Assembly (NCBI RefSeq): GCF_014200675.1
Contig: NZ_JACHCI010000001.1
Span: forward strand, 62,001-126,000
DNA: 64,000 nucleotides
Direction: 5' to 3'
From: Janthinobacterium saanense
GTDB taxonomy: Bacteria > Pseudomonadota > Gammaproteobacteria > Burkholderiales > Burkholderiaceae_D
Shown: piece by piece, positions 1 to 9,676 of the stretch
Layout: every line of letters starts with the position of its first letter
Numbering within the stretch: position 1 is the first letter of the stretch
Program-made: the position numbers and the translations under genes
The notes under the pieces: model-generated
The model's input: only the letters and a program-made list of their open reading frames with translations
Database searches by the model: none
What the model was told of the DNA's origin: nothing

Positions 1-1377
1 GTCGTCTGAGCGTGCTGCGCATGCAGTTTGCAGGGCGGCGCGGGCAGCGCTGTCATCCCAGACAAAGCCGAAATAGGCGGCTGACGCAGCCAGGCGCACC
101 AGGTGGCGCTTCTGCTGGCGGCAGCCATCCGCACGGCTGGCATACAGGGTTTCAAACAGCTCGAACTCATTCACCAGGCCCGTCAGGAAGCGCGCCTTGA
201 GCTGGCATTCGGCGTATTCATCCTGCGCATCGCTGTCGTAGACGATGCCGGCGCCCACGCCCATTTCGCCGCGCTGCACGCCGTCTGTGCCGGGCGGCTG
301 CAGGGCCAGGGTGCGGATAGGCACGGACATGCAAAAGTCGCCCACGGCGTGGCCTGCACCGGCTACGGGTGGATCGAACCAGCCGATGGCGCCCGTGTAC
401 ACGCCGCGCGGCGCCGGTTCCAGTTCGGCGATGATTTCCATGGTGCGCCGCTTGGGTGCGCCCGTGATCGAGCCGCACGGGTACAAGGCCTGGAAGATGT
501 CAAGCAGGCTGGCGTCTTCGCGCAGGCGGGCCTGCACGGTGGAGGTCATCTGCAGCACGCTGCTAAAACGGTTCACTTCGAACAGGGCCGGTACATGTAC
601 CGAGCCGGTGGTCGCGATGCGGCCGATGTCGTTGCGCAGCAGGTCGACGATCATCAGGTTTTCCGCGCGGTTCTTCGGGTCCTGCGACAGCGCCAGTGCG
701 CGGCGTGCGTTTTCCTCTACCTGTCCGGCCGCAGCGGCTGGCGCCGTGCCTTTCATGGGCCGCGCCGTCAATTCGCCCTGCACATGGCGCACGAACAGTT
801 CGGGCGACAGCGACAGCAGCGCGCCGCCGTCTGGCAGCAGCACCAGCGCGCCATACGGCACCGGCTGGCGCGCCCGCAGCCGGGCATACAGGGCCAGGGG
901 CGAGCCGAAGGCGTCGAAGCGCAAGCGGTAGGTGTAGTTGACCTGGTAGGTGTCGCCAGCGGCGATGTAGTCGTGGATACGGCTAAGTGCGCGCGTAAAT
1001 TCAGCCTGGCCGACATTGGCAGTGATAGCGGCAATGCCGGCCGGCGTATCCGTGCTTGGCGCGTGATCTGCCAACCATTGCGCCACCTCGTCTTGCGACA
1101 GCTGCTGGCAGTGTTCAAACACCAGTATCTGCGCCAGCGGTGGTGCATCGGCAGCAGGAACCCGTGGCGGCATCTCCAGCAGATGCGCCCCCAGTTCATA
1201 GCTGCACACGCTGACAGCGTACTGGCCGCGTGCCAGGGCTGCTTGCATTGCGTCGAGCAGCGCCGGCCACTCGCCGGCGGTCTCGCAGCGCAGCATGGCC
1301 ACCAGGCCCGTGTAGAGGCGCGAGCCGGCGCCTGAGGCGCTGGCGTCGTCGAGCAGGGCAAAGCAATCGGGATGCAT
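1..1377 (-). CDS. pabB: Aminodeoxychorismate synthase component I fused to aminodeoxychorismate lyase (PabB-PabC), 3' end beyond the window
   Basis: This enzyme makes 4-amino-4-deoxychorismate from chorismate for folate synthesis, and the fused lyase domain would release p-aminobenzoate. The frame opens at ATG 1377 (starting MHPDCFALLDD) and is open to base 1, giving 459 codons. The chorismate-binding signature GSITGAPKRRTMEI lies near residue 300 and is followed by the family sequence RGVYTGAIGW. From about residue 400 the sequence FELFETLYA marks the start of a PabC-type aminotransferase-IV domain, which is cut by the window edge. The fusion is common in betaproteobacteria. The gene sits 21 bases downstream of slmA on the same strand and may be transcribed with it. 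The assignment is firm; the C-terminal half is unseen. Confidence 0.92.
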   Translation of the reverse strand, partial: MHPDCFALLDDASASGAGSRLYTGLVAMLRCETAGEWPALLDAMQAALARGQYAVSVCSYELGAHLLEMPPRVPAADAPPLAQILVFEHCQQLSQDEVAQWLADHAPSTDTPAGIAAITANVGQAEFTRALSRIHDYIAAGDTYQVNYTYRLRFDAFGSPLALYARLRARQPVPYGALVLLPDGGALLSLSPELFVRHVQGELTARPMKGTAPAAAAGQVEENARRALALSQDPKNRAENLMIVDLLRNDIGRIATTGSVHVPALFEVNRFSSVLQMTSTVQARLREDASLLDIFQALYPCGSITGAPKRRTMEIIAELEPAPRGVYTGAIGWFDPPVAGAGHAVGDFCMSVPIRTLALQPPGTDGVQRGEMGVGAGIVYDSDAQDEYAECQLKARFLTGLVNEFELFETLYASRADGCRQQKRHLVRLAASAAYFGFVWDDSAARAALQTACAARSDD

Positions 1378-1398
1378 GGAAACAGCGATAAGGGCGGC

Positions 1399-1974
1399 TT
1401 AGCCCAGCAGCATGGCGATTTGCAGCGCCGCTTCCTGGGAAGGCTGGATCTTGAAGCCGCTCTTGGCGTAGCGGTGCCAGCGTCCGATGACGAAGCTGAC
1501 CATCATGGTGGCGCGCGCCGGCACTTCGCTTTCCTTGCCATGGCCTTCGGCGGCGGCCACGCGCAGCGACTGCTTGAGCGCCAGTTCCACGCGGTCGTAG
1601 AACTGGTTCATGCGCGCTTGCAGGCGCTCGTCTTCATTGACCAGCGCGTCGCCGATCAGCACGCGCGTCATGCCTGGGTTGCTGGTGGCGAAATTGAGCA
1701 GCATGCCGACGATGTCGCGCGTTTGCGTCATGCCGTCGCTGTGCTTTTCCGCGATCTGGTTGATCAGGCCAAACACGCTCGATTCGATGAATTCGATCAG
1801 CCCTTCGAACATTTGCGCCTTGCTGGCGAAATGACGGTACAGGGCCGCTTCCGACACGGCCAGTCTGGCGGCCAGTGCGGCTGTGGTGATCTTTTCGCCT
1901 TTCGGCTGCTCCAGCATTGCGGCGAGGGCCTGAAGAATTTGTAGCCTGCGTTGGCCCGGCGGTGTACTTGCCAT
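1399..1974 (-). CDS. slmA: Nucleoid occlusion factor SlmA (TetR family)
   Basis: SlmA is a TetR-fold DNA-binding protein that blocks FtsZ ring assembly over the nucleoid. The 191-residue length matches the family. The helix-turn-helix lies around residues 29-52 (ITTAALAARLAVSEAALYRHF), with the YRHF recognition helix typical of SlmA, and the C-terminal half is the helical dimer/FtsZ-binding domain. The start at 1974 is ATG followed by MASTPPGQRR. It lies between pabBC and a HAD nucleotidase; the argB / nucleotidase / slmA order recurs in Burkholderiales, which supports the call over a generic TetR repressor. Confidence 0.9.
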   Translation of the reverse strand: MASTPPGQRRLQILQALAAMLEQPKGEKITTAALAARLAVSEAALYRHFASKAQMFEGLIEFIESSVFGLINQIAEKHSDGMTQTRDIVGMLLNFATSNPGMTRVLIGDALVNEDERLQARMNQFYDRVELALKQSLRVAAAEGHGKESEVPARATMMVSFVIGRWHRYAKSGFKIQPSQEAALQIAMLLG

Positions 1975-2044
1975 GTTTTCTCTTGTAGTTAAAAAAAAAT
2001 GCTGCCTTGAGACAGATACGCATGACCGCCGCTAGCGGCCCGGT

Positions 2045-2062
2045 CTCCGGTGTCAGCCGGAG
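2045..2062 (-). terminator. Short hairpin between the nucleotidase gene and slmA
   Basis: CTCCGG and CCGGAG form a perfect 6-bp stem around a 6-base loop, just downstream of the minus-strand nucleotidase gene. No U-tract follows directly, so it may be only a weak or factor-dependent terminator. The nearest T run on the minus strand lies about 45 bases on, next to the slmA start. Confidence 0.3.
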
Positions 2063-2077
2063 CGGAGCATATCTGCT

Positions 2078-2842
2078 TCAACGCAGGCGATGAAGGCGGC
2101 GTACCAAATGCCGGACAGATTTTACTTTGACATCGACGTAAGCGGGGCGATTTAACGCTTTTGGCAATCTCGCCACACCGATCGGATCGGCCATTTTCAG
2201 GTATTGCGTGACCCAGGCCGTGCGCAGGCCGATTTTTTTTGCGCCCTTCAGGTTGGCCAGGGTATCTTCCACCAGGATGCAGTTACCGGGCCGGATGTGG
2301 TGCTTGCGCAGCAGTTTGCGCAGCATCAGGGTCGATGGCTTGGGCCGTAGCTGGCGGTGCACATGCATCGCCTCGATGGCGACATGGTGCGAAAAATGCC
2401 GGCGCAGGCCCAGATGGCGCATCACGTCGCTCGAATAGCGTTGCGGCGCGTTGGTCAGTAAAATTTTACGGCCAGGCAGGCGCTTGAGTAAAGTCCCCAA
2501 TCCCCGTTCCGCCCGTATCATGGCGGTCAAATCGTCGAAGGTGTGCGTTTCGTGCAAAAAATGCGCGGCCTGCACCTGGTGATGCTTGACCATCCCCAGC
2601 AAGGTGGCGCCATAGCGGCGCCAGTACGCGGCGCGCGCGGCGTTCACCTCGGTCTCGCCGGCCGGCGTCACGCCATCGCCCAGCACGCGCGCAATATAGG
2701 TATTCATATTGGCCGTGATGGTGGGGAAGATGGCGTGCGAGGCGTTATGCAGCGTGTTGTCGAGGTCAAACAGCCAGACAGGCGACGAGCGGTTAAGATG
2801 GGGCTGAGGCACAAGAGTCTTTGCTAGTGAATAAAAAATCAA
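2078..2842 (-). CDS. Pyrimidine 5'-nucleotidase, HAD superfamily
   Basis: This is a HAD-fold phosphatase of the SDT1/PhoE-like pyrimidine nucleotidase group, expected to remove phosphate from UMP/CMP-type nucleotides in the cytosol. Motif I is FDLDNTLHN (two Asp of DxD), motif II is LLTNAP, and the C-terminal VEDTLANL supplies the acidic motif. ATG 2842 gives 254 residues, but its first residues lie only 14 bases from the divergent gene's ATG. A GTG at 2812, nearer the conserved WLFDLDNT segment, is an alternative start. The neighbourhood with argB and slmA is conserved in betaproteobacteria. Confidence 0.85.
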   Translation of the reverse strand: MIFYSLAKTLVPQPHLNRSSPVWLFDLDNTLHNASHAIFPTITANMNTYIARVLGDGVTPAGETEVNAARAAYWRRYGATLLGMVKHHQVQAAHFLHETHTFDDLTAMIRAERGLGTLLKRLPGRKILLTNAPQRYSSDVMRHLGLRRHFSHHVAIEAMHVHRQLRPKPSTLMLRKLLRKHHIRPGNCILVEDTLANLKGAKKIGLRTAWVTQYLKMADPIGVARLPKALNRPAYVDVKVKSVRHLVRRLHRLR

Positions 2843-2856
2843 CGATCAGGAAAACC

Positions 2857-3765
2857 ATGCGACGCCAGATTATAGTGATGTTCTGCGGATTATTCTTGCT
2901 GCCTTTGCCGGCAGCCTTTGCCGAGGCGCCGCCAGTAGCGCAAAACCGGGGGGCCCTGTTCAAGGTGCAGGACGCCAGCCATACGCTGTATTTGTTTGGC
3001 ACCATCCATGTCGGCGCGCCCGATTTTTTCCCGCTCGAGCCACAGGTGACGCAGGCCTTGCAGAACGCCGGCGCGCTGGCAGTGGAAGTTGACCTCACCG
3101 GCGACCAGAAAGCCACCGTCGCTGCCGTGCTCAAATATGGCATGATTGCGCCGGGCGAGGCATCAAAATATGCCTGCCGCGAGGCGCTGATACCCCGTTT
3201 GACGCCGCTGTTGCAAAAATACGGCATGCCTGTTGACGCGGTGGCGCCGATGAAACCATGGATGCTGGCCAGCATGCTGGCCATCGGCGAGTTTTCCAGC
3301 CTGGGCTACAGCTCGGAACTGGCGGTCGACAATTATCTGTCGCAGCAGGCCAAGCTGCGCAAGATCCCCGTAGTGGAACTGGAATCGACGGAAAGCCAGC
3401 TGGCGCTGTTCGGCGCCATGACGCCCGATGAACAGTGCCGCTTCCTGGAAGACGGCATCACCTCGATCAACGACGAGAATGAAAAGCAGGAAGCGCGCGA
3501 ACTGGCGTTAGCCTGGCGTACGGCCGACAAAGTGGCATTAGACCGCCTGGCGCACGACATGGCCGCTGACCCCAGCTACGCCGCCCAGTTCATGCAAAAA
3601 GTCCTGCTCGACGGCCGCAACCCGACTTTGGCAGACGGCATCGCCAAACTGCTGTCGCGCGAAAAGAACAGCCTGGCAGCGATCGGCGTGATGCACCTGG
3701 TAGGCGACAACAGCGTCCCCGACCTGCTGCGCAAGCGCGGCCTGAAGGTCGAGCGGGTGTATTAA
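2857..3765 (+). CDS. TraB/GumN family protein, exported
   Basis: A 302-residue TraB/GumN (TIKI-like) protein. An N-terminal signal peptide (MRRQIIVMFCGLFLLPLP.. ending at AFA) points to export to the periplasm. The family's paired motifs are present: GTIHVG near residue 48 and GVMHLVG near residue 285, whose histidines are thought to bind metal in the protease-like TIKI fold. The frame extends upstream to a TTG at 2821, but ATG 2857 has CAGG about ten bases ahead and begins exactly at the signal peptide, so I use it. The substrate is unknown in bacteria. Confidence 0.82.
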   Translation: MRRQIIVMFCGLFLLPLPAAFAEAPPVAQNRGALFKVQDASHTLYLFGTIHVGAPDFFPLEPQVTQALQNAGALAVEVDLTGDQKATVAAVLKYGMIAPGEASKYACREALIPRLTPLLQKYGMPVDAVAPMKPWMLASMLAIGEFSSLGYSSELAVDNYLSQQAKLRKIPVVELESTESQLALFGAMTPDEQCRFLEDGITSINDENEKQEARELALAWRTADKVALDRLAHDMAADPSYAAQFMQKVLLDGRNPTLADGIAKLLSREKNSLAAIGVMHLVGDNSVPDLLRKRGLKVERVY

Positions 3766-3822
3766 AAGCAGAAAAGCCGCGATAGACAGGCGGCAGAGCA
3801 GATGGAAAACTGTTCAGGGCAA

Positions 3823-3871
3823 GGCGTATCGCTGAAGACAGTACGCATGTACGGCGAAGCGATACAACGCC
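3823..3871. repeat. Intergenic mosaic palindrome (REP-like)
   Basis: GTATCGCT (3826-3833) and AGCGATAC (3858-3865) are perfect inverted arms. GGCG and CGCC flank them, and a central GTAC-GCAT-GTAC lies between. The element sits between the TraB gene and tRNA-Thr. A related layout (inner short stem with a 4-base loop followed by GGYGA) occurs near 36133, so it may belong to a dispersed family. Confidence 0.45.
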
Positions 3872-3912
3872 GCCATGGACATTTTTTCAGCTGCGGGGAA
3901 AATAGAGATAAC

Positions 3913-3987
<75 letters not shown>

Positions 3988-4027
3988 AAAAAAATCGGCG
4001 CTGCAGACATCGCGCCGAGTTTATTTT

Positions 4028-4951
4028 TTAGTGCGAACGGATCATAGTGCCAAAAGCTTGTTCGGTCAATACTTCCAGCAATAATGAGTGTTCAATACGG
4101 CCGTCGATGATGTGCACGGTGTTCACGCCGGACTTGGCGGCGTCGAGTGCCGACGAGATTTTTGGCAGCATGCCGCCTGAAATCGTACCGTCTGCGAACA
4201 TTTCGTCGATCTCGCGCGCCGACAAATCGGTCACCAGATTGCCCTGCTTGTCCTGCACGCCGGCGATATTGGTCATCATGATCAGCTTTTCAGCTTTCAG
4301 GATTTCCGCGATCTTGCCCGCCACAACGTCAGCATTGATGTTGTAGGCCTGGCCGTCCTGGCCGAAACCGATAGGCGAGATGATGGGAATGAAGGCGTCG
4401 TCCTGCAGCGCCTTGACGACGGCCGGGTTGATCGCGTCGATCTCGCCGACGAAACCGATGTCGAGGAATTCACCCGGATGTTCGCGGTCCGGCATCTGCA
4501 TCTTGCGCGCGCGGATCAAGCCGCCATCCTTGCCGGTCAGGCCCACAGCCTGGCCGCCGTAATGGTTGATCAGCATGACGATGTCTTGCTGGACTTCGCC
4601 GCCGAGCACCCACTCCACCACTTCCATGGTTTCTTCGTCGGTGATGCGCATGCCTTGCACGAAGCTGCCTTGCTTGCCGATTTTTTTCAGCGCGTTGTCG
4701 ATCTGCGGTCCGCCGCCGTGCACCACGACCGGGTTCATGCCGACCAGCTTGAGCAGGATGACGTCGCGTGCGAAGCCGTGTTTCAGGCGTTCGTCCGTCA
4801 TGGCGTTGCCACCGTATTTGATGACGATGGTCTTGCCGTGGAAATTACGGATGTAGGGCAGGGCCTCGGCCAGAATCTGCGCCTTGATTTGCGGCTCCAC
4901 CGCTGTCAAGTCGTCATTCATGTCCAGGTTCAAGTTAGCAAGTTGATTCAT
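4028..4951 (-). CDS. argB: Acetylglutamate kinase
   Basis: This enzyme phosphorylates N-acetyl-L-glutamate, the second step of arginine synthesis. The 307 residues show the amino-acid-kinase landmarks: [10 protein letters not shown] near residue 45, [10 protein letters not shown] near 80, and [13 protein letters not shown] near 205 for nucleotide and substrate binding. The start is ATG 4951 ([10 protein letters not shown]), with about 25 residues before the kinase core, as in other Burkholderiales ArgB. It stands alone rather than in an arg operon, followed by tRNA-Thr. Arginine feedback inhibition is known for some relatives but cannot be read here. Confidence 0.97.
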   Translation of the reverse strand: MNQLANLNLDMNDDLTAVEPQIKAQILAEALPYIRNFHGKTIVIKYGGNAMTDERLKHGFARDVILLKLVGMNPVVVHGGGPQIDNALKKIGKQGSFVQGMRITDEETMEVVEWVLGGEVQQDIVMLINHYGGQAVGLTGKDGGLIRARKMQMPDREHPGEFLDIGFVGEIDAINPAVVKALQDDAFIPIISPIGFGQDGQAYNINADVVAGKIAEILKAEKLIMMTNIAGVQDKQGNLVTDLSAREIDEMFADGTISGGMLPKISSALDAAKSGVNTVHIIDGRIEHSLLLEVLTEQAFGTMIRSH

Positions 4952-5111
4952 GGCGAGTCCGGAAAATAGATTTGTGAGATTTTACAGGGAAGACGAAAAT
5001 CTTGGAGGCATTATAGGACGATCTTGTTGTATTTTCCCTGAGCATCCTATAGTCTGGATCGATATGCTTCCCAGCCAGCCTTTTTACTGCTCCTTACATT
5101 TGCGTCATCTT

Positions 5112-5139
5112 TTGACGCTGCGCGTCACATAGTTATCAA
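5112..5139 (+). promoter_or_regulatory. Candidate promoter for the Cys-rich CWC gene
   Basis: TTGACG (5112-5117) and TATCAA (5134-5139) stand 16 bases apart. The predicted start point would be only about 7-10 bases before ATG 5153, and no Shine-Dalgarno sequence is visible, so the message could be nearly leaderless. Confidence 0.4.
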
Positions 5140-5152
5140 TTCATTATCTATC

Positions 5153-5356
5153 ATGAGTCTGTGCACCCTGTGCGGCGCCACTTTTCATTGCGGCCAGGCC
5201 GACCCCGTCGCCGCCGGTGCGTGCTGGTGCATGGCCTTGCCACCCGCCGTCCCCGTGCCGGGCAGCACCGCCATCGGCTGCTGGTGCCCGGCTTGCCTGC
5301 AAGCGCATATCGCGGCCCAGACTGCAGCCAAGCGTGCGCCAACGTCGTCCAAATAA
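5153..5356 (+). CDS. Cysteine-rich CWC family small protein
   Basis: A 67-residue protein matching the Cys_rich_CWC family. It has four knuckle-like cysteine groups (CTLCGATFHCG, ACWCM, GCWCPACL), as expected for a small zinc- or metal-binding fold. The CWC and CWCPAC elements give the family its name. No enzymatic role is known. The ATG follows directly after a possible promoter and has no clear ribosome binding site. It stands between argB (divergent) and the hybrid kinase, 95 bases upstream of the latter. Confidence 0.75.
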   Translation: MSLCTLCGATFHCGQADPVAAGACWCMALPPAVPVPGSTAIGCWCPACLQAHIAAQTAAKRAPTSSK

Positions 5357-5451
5357 GCGCTACGGTTGTTAATTTTTTCATAAAATTACTTGCAAAGCAT
5401 AGGGAAATCCGGTCAGACTTCGTTTTTAAGCGTTTCTGATAGGAAATAATC

Positions 5452-8400
5452 ATGCGTTTCAGGGATCTCCGGATCGGCGTGCGCATCAATGCGGGCTACG
5501 CCATCCTGATCGTGCTGATGCTGGTCGTCATCGTGCTCGCGGGCAGCCGCATTTATGCGATACGGGCCGAGAGCGACGCCATCCTGCAGCGCGACTGGGT
5601 CGCTGCCAAGGCCACCAGCAAGATCCATGCGCTGGCGCGCGAGGCAGCCACGCGCATCGTCAGCCTGCCGATCCAGCCCAGCGAGGAACTGCGACTTGAA
5701 AACCAGGGGCGTTTGGAAACGATCAAGCGCGCGATCGACCGCCAGGTCGGCATATTGGAAAGCCTCGATACGCTGCCGGAAGAGCAGCGCTTGCTGGAGC
5801 AGGTGCACAGTGCGCGCGCCGAGTATTACGCCTCCTTGCAGCAGGTGTTCGGGCTGCTCGGTCATGGCCAGCGCGCAGCGGCCGAGCAGGCGATGAAGAC
5901 GGTGACCCTGCCGGTGCTGGAACAGGTGCTGCTGCATGTGGGCCAGCTCGATGTCTTGCTGCAGCAGCAGATCCGCGATAGCGCCACCAGGATACGCGGC
6001 GATATCGACACGTCCTTGCTGCTGATGGGCGGCATCGGCCTGGCGGCGCTATTGGTGGGGCTGATGTTCGCCTGGTCGGCCCGGTCCATCACGCGCCCCT
6101 TGGGCCAGGCGGTGGCGATCGCCACGCGCGTGGCCAATGGCGACTTCAGTACCCATATTGAAGTCACGTCGCGCGACGAGACCGGCGAATTGATGCAGGC
6201 GCTGAAAAACATGAGCACCAGCCTGGCGGTGGAACAGGATTTGCGCCATGCGGTCGAGGTGGCCGAAGACGCCACCAAGATGAAGTCCGATTTCCTGGCC
6301 AATATGTCGCATGAAATCCGCACGCCGATGAACGGCATCATCGGCATGACGCATCTGGCGCTGCAGACGGAACTGACGCCGACCCAGCGCAATTACCTGG
6401 AAAAGGTCGAATCGGCGTCGAAGAACCTGTTGTCCATCATCGATGACATCCTCGATTTTTCCAAGATCGAGGCTGGCAAGATGAGCTTTGAAAAAGTCGA
6501 TTTTTACCTGGAAGACGTGCTGGCGCAGATCGCCGACCTGTCCGTGATGCGGGCTCAGGACAAGGGGCTGGAACTGCTGTTCGATATCGCCGCCGACGTG
6601 CCCAATGCGCTGCAGGGCGACCCGCTGCGCCTGGGCCAGGTGCTGATCAATCTCACCAACAACGCCATCAAATTTACGGAGAAGGGCGAGATCGTCGTCA
6701 GCATCCGCCTGCAGCAACTGGAAGAGCATGCGGCCGTGCTGCGCGTCGATGTGCGCGACACGGGCATCGGCCTGACGCCTGCGCAGCGCAGCAAGCTGTT
6801 CCAGGCCTTTACGCAGGCCGACACGTCCACCACGCGCCACCATGGCGGCACCGGCCTGGGGCTGACCATCAGCAAGCGCCTGGTCGAGATGATGGAAGGC
6901 GAGATCAACCTGGACAGCGAGGCCGGTGTCGGCAGCACCTTTTATTTTACTGCCCGCTTCGGCCTGGCCGCCGTGCGCCGCGACAGCCTGCCCGTGCCGC
7001 CTTCGTTCAAGGGCTTGCGCGTGCTGGTGGTCGATGACAACCCAAGCGCACGCGCCATTTTTGCCGGCATGCTGGCGGCGCTGGGTTTCGAGGCGCGGGC
7101 GGTCTCTGGCGGCGTGCTGGCCATCGGCGCCGTGGCCCAGGCGCGTGCCGAAGGACGGCCCTATGGCCTGCTGCTGATGGACTGGAAAATGCCGGGCATG
7201 AATGGCCTCGATGCGCTGGCCGGCATCCGTGCCGACGCCGCTGGCGGCGATGCGCCTCCGGCCTGCATCATGGTCACCGCCTATCACCGCGAGGCGCTGC
7301 TGGAATCAGCCAGCCAGCGCGGCTTGCCGCTCGATGGCGTATTGAACAAGCCGGTCAGCCCATCGACCTTGCTCGACCAGATGGTGCAAGTGTTTGGCGG
7401 CGTGGCGGGGCAGAGCCGCAAGACGCAGCGCCAGAGCAGCTACAAGGATGACGCGCGCTCCTTGCGCGGCGCCTGGCTGCTGCTGGTGGAAGACAATGAG
7501 GTGAACCAGGAAGTGGCGCAGCAAATTCTCGGCGACGCCGGCATCCGTGTCGATATCGCCGGCAATGGCGCCATCGCGCTGGCGAAGCTCGCGGAAAACG
7601 CCTATGACGGCGTGCTGATGGATTGCCAGATGCCGGTGATGGATGGCTACCAGGCCACGCGCAAGCTACGCCAGGATGCGCGTTATTCCAGCCTGCCCGT
7701 GATCGCCATGACGGCCAATGCCATGGTCGGCGACAAGGAGAAATGCCTGGACGCCGGCATGAACGATTTTATCGCCAAGCCCATCGACGTGGCGCAGCTG
7801 TTTGGCACGCTGGCGCGCTGGATCGCGCCGGCCCGGCCGCAGGAAGTGGCCGTGGTGGTAGCGGTGCCGGAAGCGGCGTTGCCGGTAATTGCCGGCTTGA
7901 AGCTGGAGGAAGCCTTGCGCCGCATGGGCGGCAATGCGGGATTGATGCGAAAATTGCTGGACCGCTTTGTTGAAACCCAGTTCGACGCCATGCTGCGCAT
8001 AAGCGCGGCCATCGCGCATGGCCAGCGCGAGACGGCCATCCGCGAAGCGCACACGCTCAAGGGCCTGGCCGGCAATATCGGCGCCGCCAGTTTGGCCGAC
8101 AGCGCCGCGCGCGTCGAACATTTGCTCAGCCTGGACTCGCACGATGGCTTGCCGCAGGCGCTGGCCGCCTGTTCCCAGGTCCTGGATGCGCTGGTGCCGC
8201 GAATCGCCCAGGCCATGCAGTTGTCGGCCGCGCCCAGGGACATTGGCGGTGCTACGGCGCAGGTAGACCTTGCGAATCTGGAAGCGGACTTGCGCGAGCT
8301 GTCGCAACTGCTGCAGCAAGACGATGCGCAAGCCGTCAGACACCTTGAGAACATCGCGCCGGTGCTGGTGGCGGCCGGGCAGGCCGAACACGCGCGGCGC

Positions 8401-8493
8401 TTGAAGCGCATGCTGGGCTTATACGATTTTGAAGGCGCGCTGGTGCAGCTGAACGAAGTGGCTGCGGCGCTGAAGTTGACACTGCAAGGATGA
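5452..8493 (+). CDS. Hybrid sensor histidine kinase with two receiver domains and an HPt domain
   Basis: A 1013-residue inner-membrane phosphorelay kinase. Two membrane segments (about 12-32 and 188-209) enclose a helical periplasmic sensor of the four-helix-bundle type. HAMP follows at about 210-262, then HisKA with His287 in SHEIRTP. The ATPase domain shows [14 protein letters not shown] and GGTGLGL. Receiver 1 (about 520-640) has Asp577 and receiver 2 (about 675-790) has Asp724. The C-terminal HPt (about 815-915) has His867 in HTLKG, so the whole relay is on one chain. A GGA-type ribosome site precedes ATG 5452. The next gene, a REC/HD-GYP regulator 22 bases downstream, is the probable output partner. 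The signal is unknown. Confidence 0.93.
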   Translation: MRFRDLRIGVRINAGYAILIVLMLVVIVLAGSRIYAIRAESDAILQRDWVAAKATSKIHALAREAATRIVSLPIQPSEELRLENQGRLETIKRAIDRQVGILESLDTLPEEQRLLEQVHSARAEYYASLQQVFGLLGHGQRAAAEQAMKTVTLPVLEQVLLHVGQLDVLLQQQIRDSATRIRGDIDTSLLLMGGIGLAALLVGLMFAWSARSITRPLGQAVAIATRVANGDFSTHIEVTSRDETGELMQALKNMSTSLAVEQDLRHAVEVAEDATKMKSDFLANMSHEIRTPMNGIIGMTHLALQTELTPTQRNYLEKVESASKNLLSIIDDILDFSKIEAGKMSFEKVDFYLEDVLAQIADLSVMRAQDKGLELLFDIAADVPNALQGDPLRLGQVLINLTNNAIKFTEKGEIVVSIRLQQLEEHAAVLRVDVRDTGIGLTPAQRSKLFQAFTQADTSTTRHHGGTGLGLTISKRLVEMMEGEINLDSEAGVGSTFYFTARFGLAAVRRDSLPVPPSFKGLRVLVVDDNPSARAIFAGMLAALGFEARAVSGGVLAIGAVAQARAEGRPYGLLLMDWKMPGMNGLDALAGIRADAAGGDAPPACIMVTAYHREALLESASQRGLPLDGVLNKPVSPSTLLDQMVQVFGGVAGQSRKTQRQSSYKDDARSLRGAWLLLVEDNEVNQEVAQQILGDAGIRVDIAGNGAIALAKLAENAYDGVLMDCQMPVMDGYQATRKLRQDARYSSLPVIAMTANAMVGDKEKCLDAGMNDFIAKPIDVAQLFGTLARWIAPARPQEVAVVVAVPEAALPVIAGLKLEEALRRMGGNAGLMRKLLDRFVETQFDAMLRISAAIAHGQRETAIREAHTLKGLAGNIGAASLADSAARVEHLLSLDSHDGLPQALAACSQVLDALVPRIAQAMQLSAAPRDIGGATAQVDLANLEADLRELSQLLQQDDAQAVRHLENIAPVLVAAGQAEHARRLKRMLGLYDFEGALVQLNEVAAALKLTLQG

Positions 8494-8515
8494 CGATGAA
8501 GAATGAAGGACGGGC

Positions 8516-9676
8516 ATGGAAGCCTTGAACAACAAGCATGGCAAGCCGACTATTCTGGTGGTCGATGACACGCCCGACAATATCGATTTGCTGCGCGCAG
8601 TGCTGGAAAACGATTACCGCACCAAGATCGCCGTCAATGGCGAGCGCGCCCTGAAGATTGCCTTTGGCGCCGACCAGCCCGACCTGATACTGCTCGATAT
8701 CATGATGCCGGGCATGAGCGGCTACGATGTGTGCCGCGCGCTGAAGGCCGATCCCGCCACTGTCAATATTCCCGTGATTTTTGTCACGGCCATGAGCGAG
8801 GTGGCCGACGAGCAGCGGGGCCTGTCGCTGGGCGCGGTCGATTACATCACCAAGCCGATCTCGGCGCCCATCGTGCTGGCGCGCATCAAGACGCAGCTGG
8901 CCATGAAGCGCATGCAGGATTTTTTGCGCGACCAGAATCACTATCTGGAAACTGAAGTGGAACGCCGCGTGCAAGAGATCAAGGCGCTGCAGGACGTGAC
9001 CATCCACGCCATGGCCTCGCTGGCCGAGACGCGCGACAGCGAGACGGGCAATCATATACGCCGCACTTCGCACTACCTGAAGGCGCTGGCGGAAAAGGTG
9101 CGCGAGCTGCCCCGCTTCCGTGATTTCCTGACCGACAAGATGATCGAACTGCTGTTCAAGACGGCGCCGCTGCACGACATCGGCAAGGTGGGCATCCCCG
9201 ACCATATCCTGCTCAAGCCGGGACGCTTCGAGCCGCACGAAATGGCCATCATGAAGACCCATACCACCCTGGGCTACCAGGCCATCCTGGCGGCCGAACA
9301 GGAACTGGGGATCGAAGTCGATTTCCTCAGGCTGGCCAAGGAGATCGCCTACAGCCACCATGAAAAATGGGATGGCAGCGGTTATCCACAGGGGCTGGCC
9401 GGTGAAGACATTCCCATCGCGGCGCGCCTGATGGCCCTGGCCGATGTGTACGACGCCCTGATCAGCCGGCGCATCTACAAGACGGGCATGGACCACGCGC
9501 ACGCCGTGGATATCATCGTCGAGGGGCGCGGTACGCATTTCGACGCCGAGATTGTCGACGCCTTTTTACAGATCCAGGACCAGTTCATCGCGATTTCAAA
9601 CCGCTATGCGGATGGCGTGTCCGAGATCGCCGCCAAGCAGAAGCAGCTGGCGTCGTTTGCCAGTAGCGTCAGCTGA
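8516..9676 (+). CDS. Response regulator with HD-GYP phosphodiesterase domain
   Basis: A 386-residue RpfG-like protein expected to degrade cyclic di-GMP when phosphorylated. The receiver domain spans residues 12-125, with the acidic pair DD17-18 and phospho-acceptor Asp61 in LLDIMMPG. After a helical linker the HD-GYP domain follows: HD at 220-221 in LHDIGKVGIPDHIL, then HHEKWDGSGYP near 281-291. All motif residues are intact, so it should be catalytically competent. It follows the hybrid kinase by 22 bases and is very likely co-transcribed with it. Confidence 0.93.
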   Translation: MEALNNKHGKPTILVVDDTPDNIDLLRAVLENDYRTKIAVNGERALKIAFGADQPDLILLDIMMPGMSGYDVCRALKADPATVNIPVIFVTAMSEVADEQRGLSLGAVDYITKPISAPIVLARIKTQLAMKRMQDFLRDQNHYLETEVERRVQEIKALQDVTIHAMASLAETRDSETGNHIRRTSHYLKALAEKVRELPRFRDFLTDKMIELLFKTAPLHDIGKVGIPDHILLKPGRFEPHEMAIMKTHTTLGYQAILAAEQELGIEVDFLRLAKEIAYSHHEKWDGSGYPQGLAGEDIPIAARLMALADVYDALISRRIYKTGMDHAHAVDIIVEGRGTHFDAEIVDAFLQIQDQFIAISNRYADGVSEIAAKQKQLASFASSVS

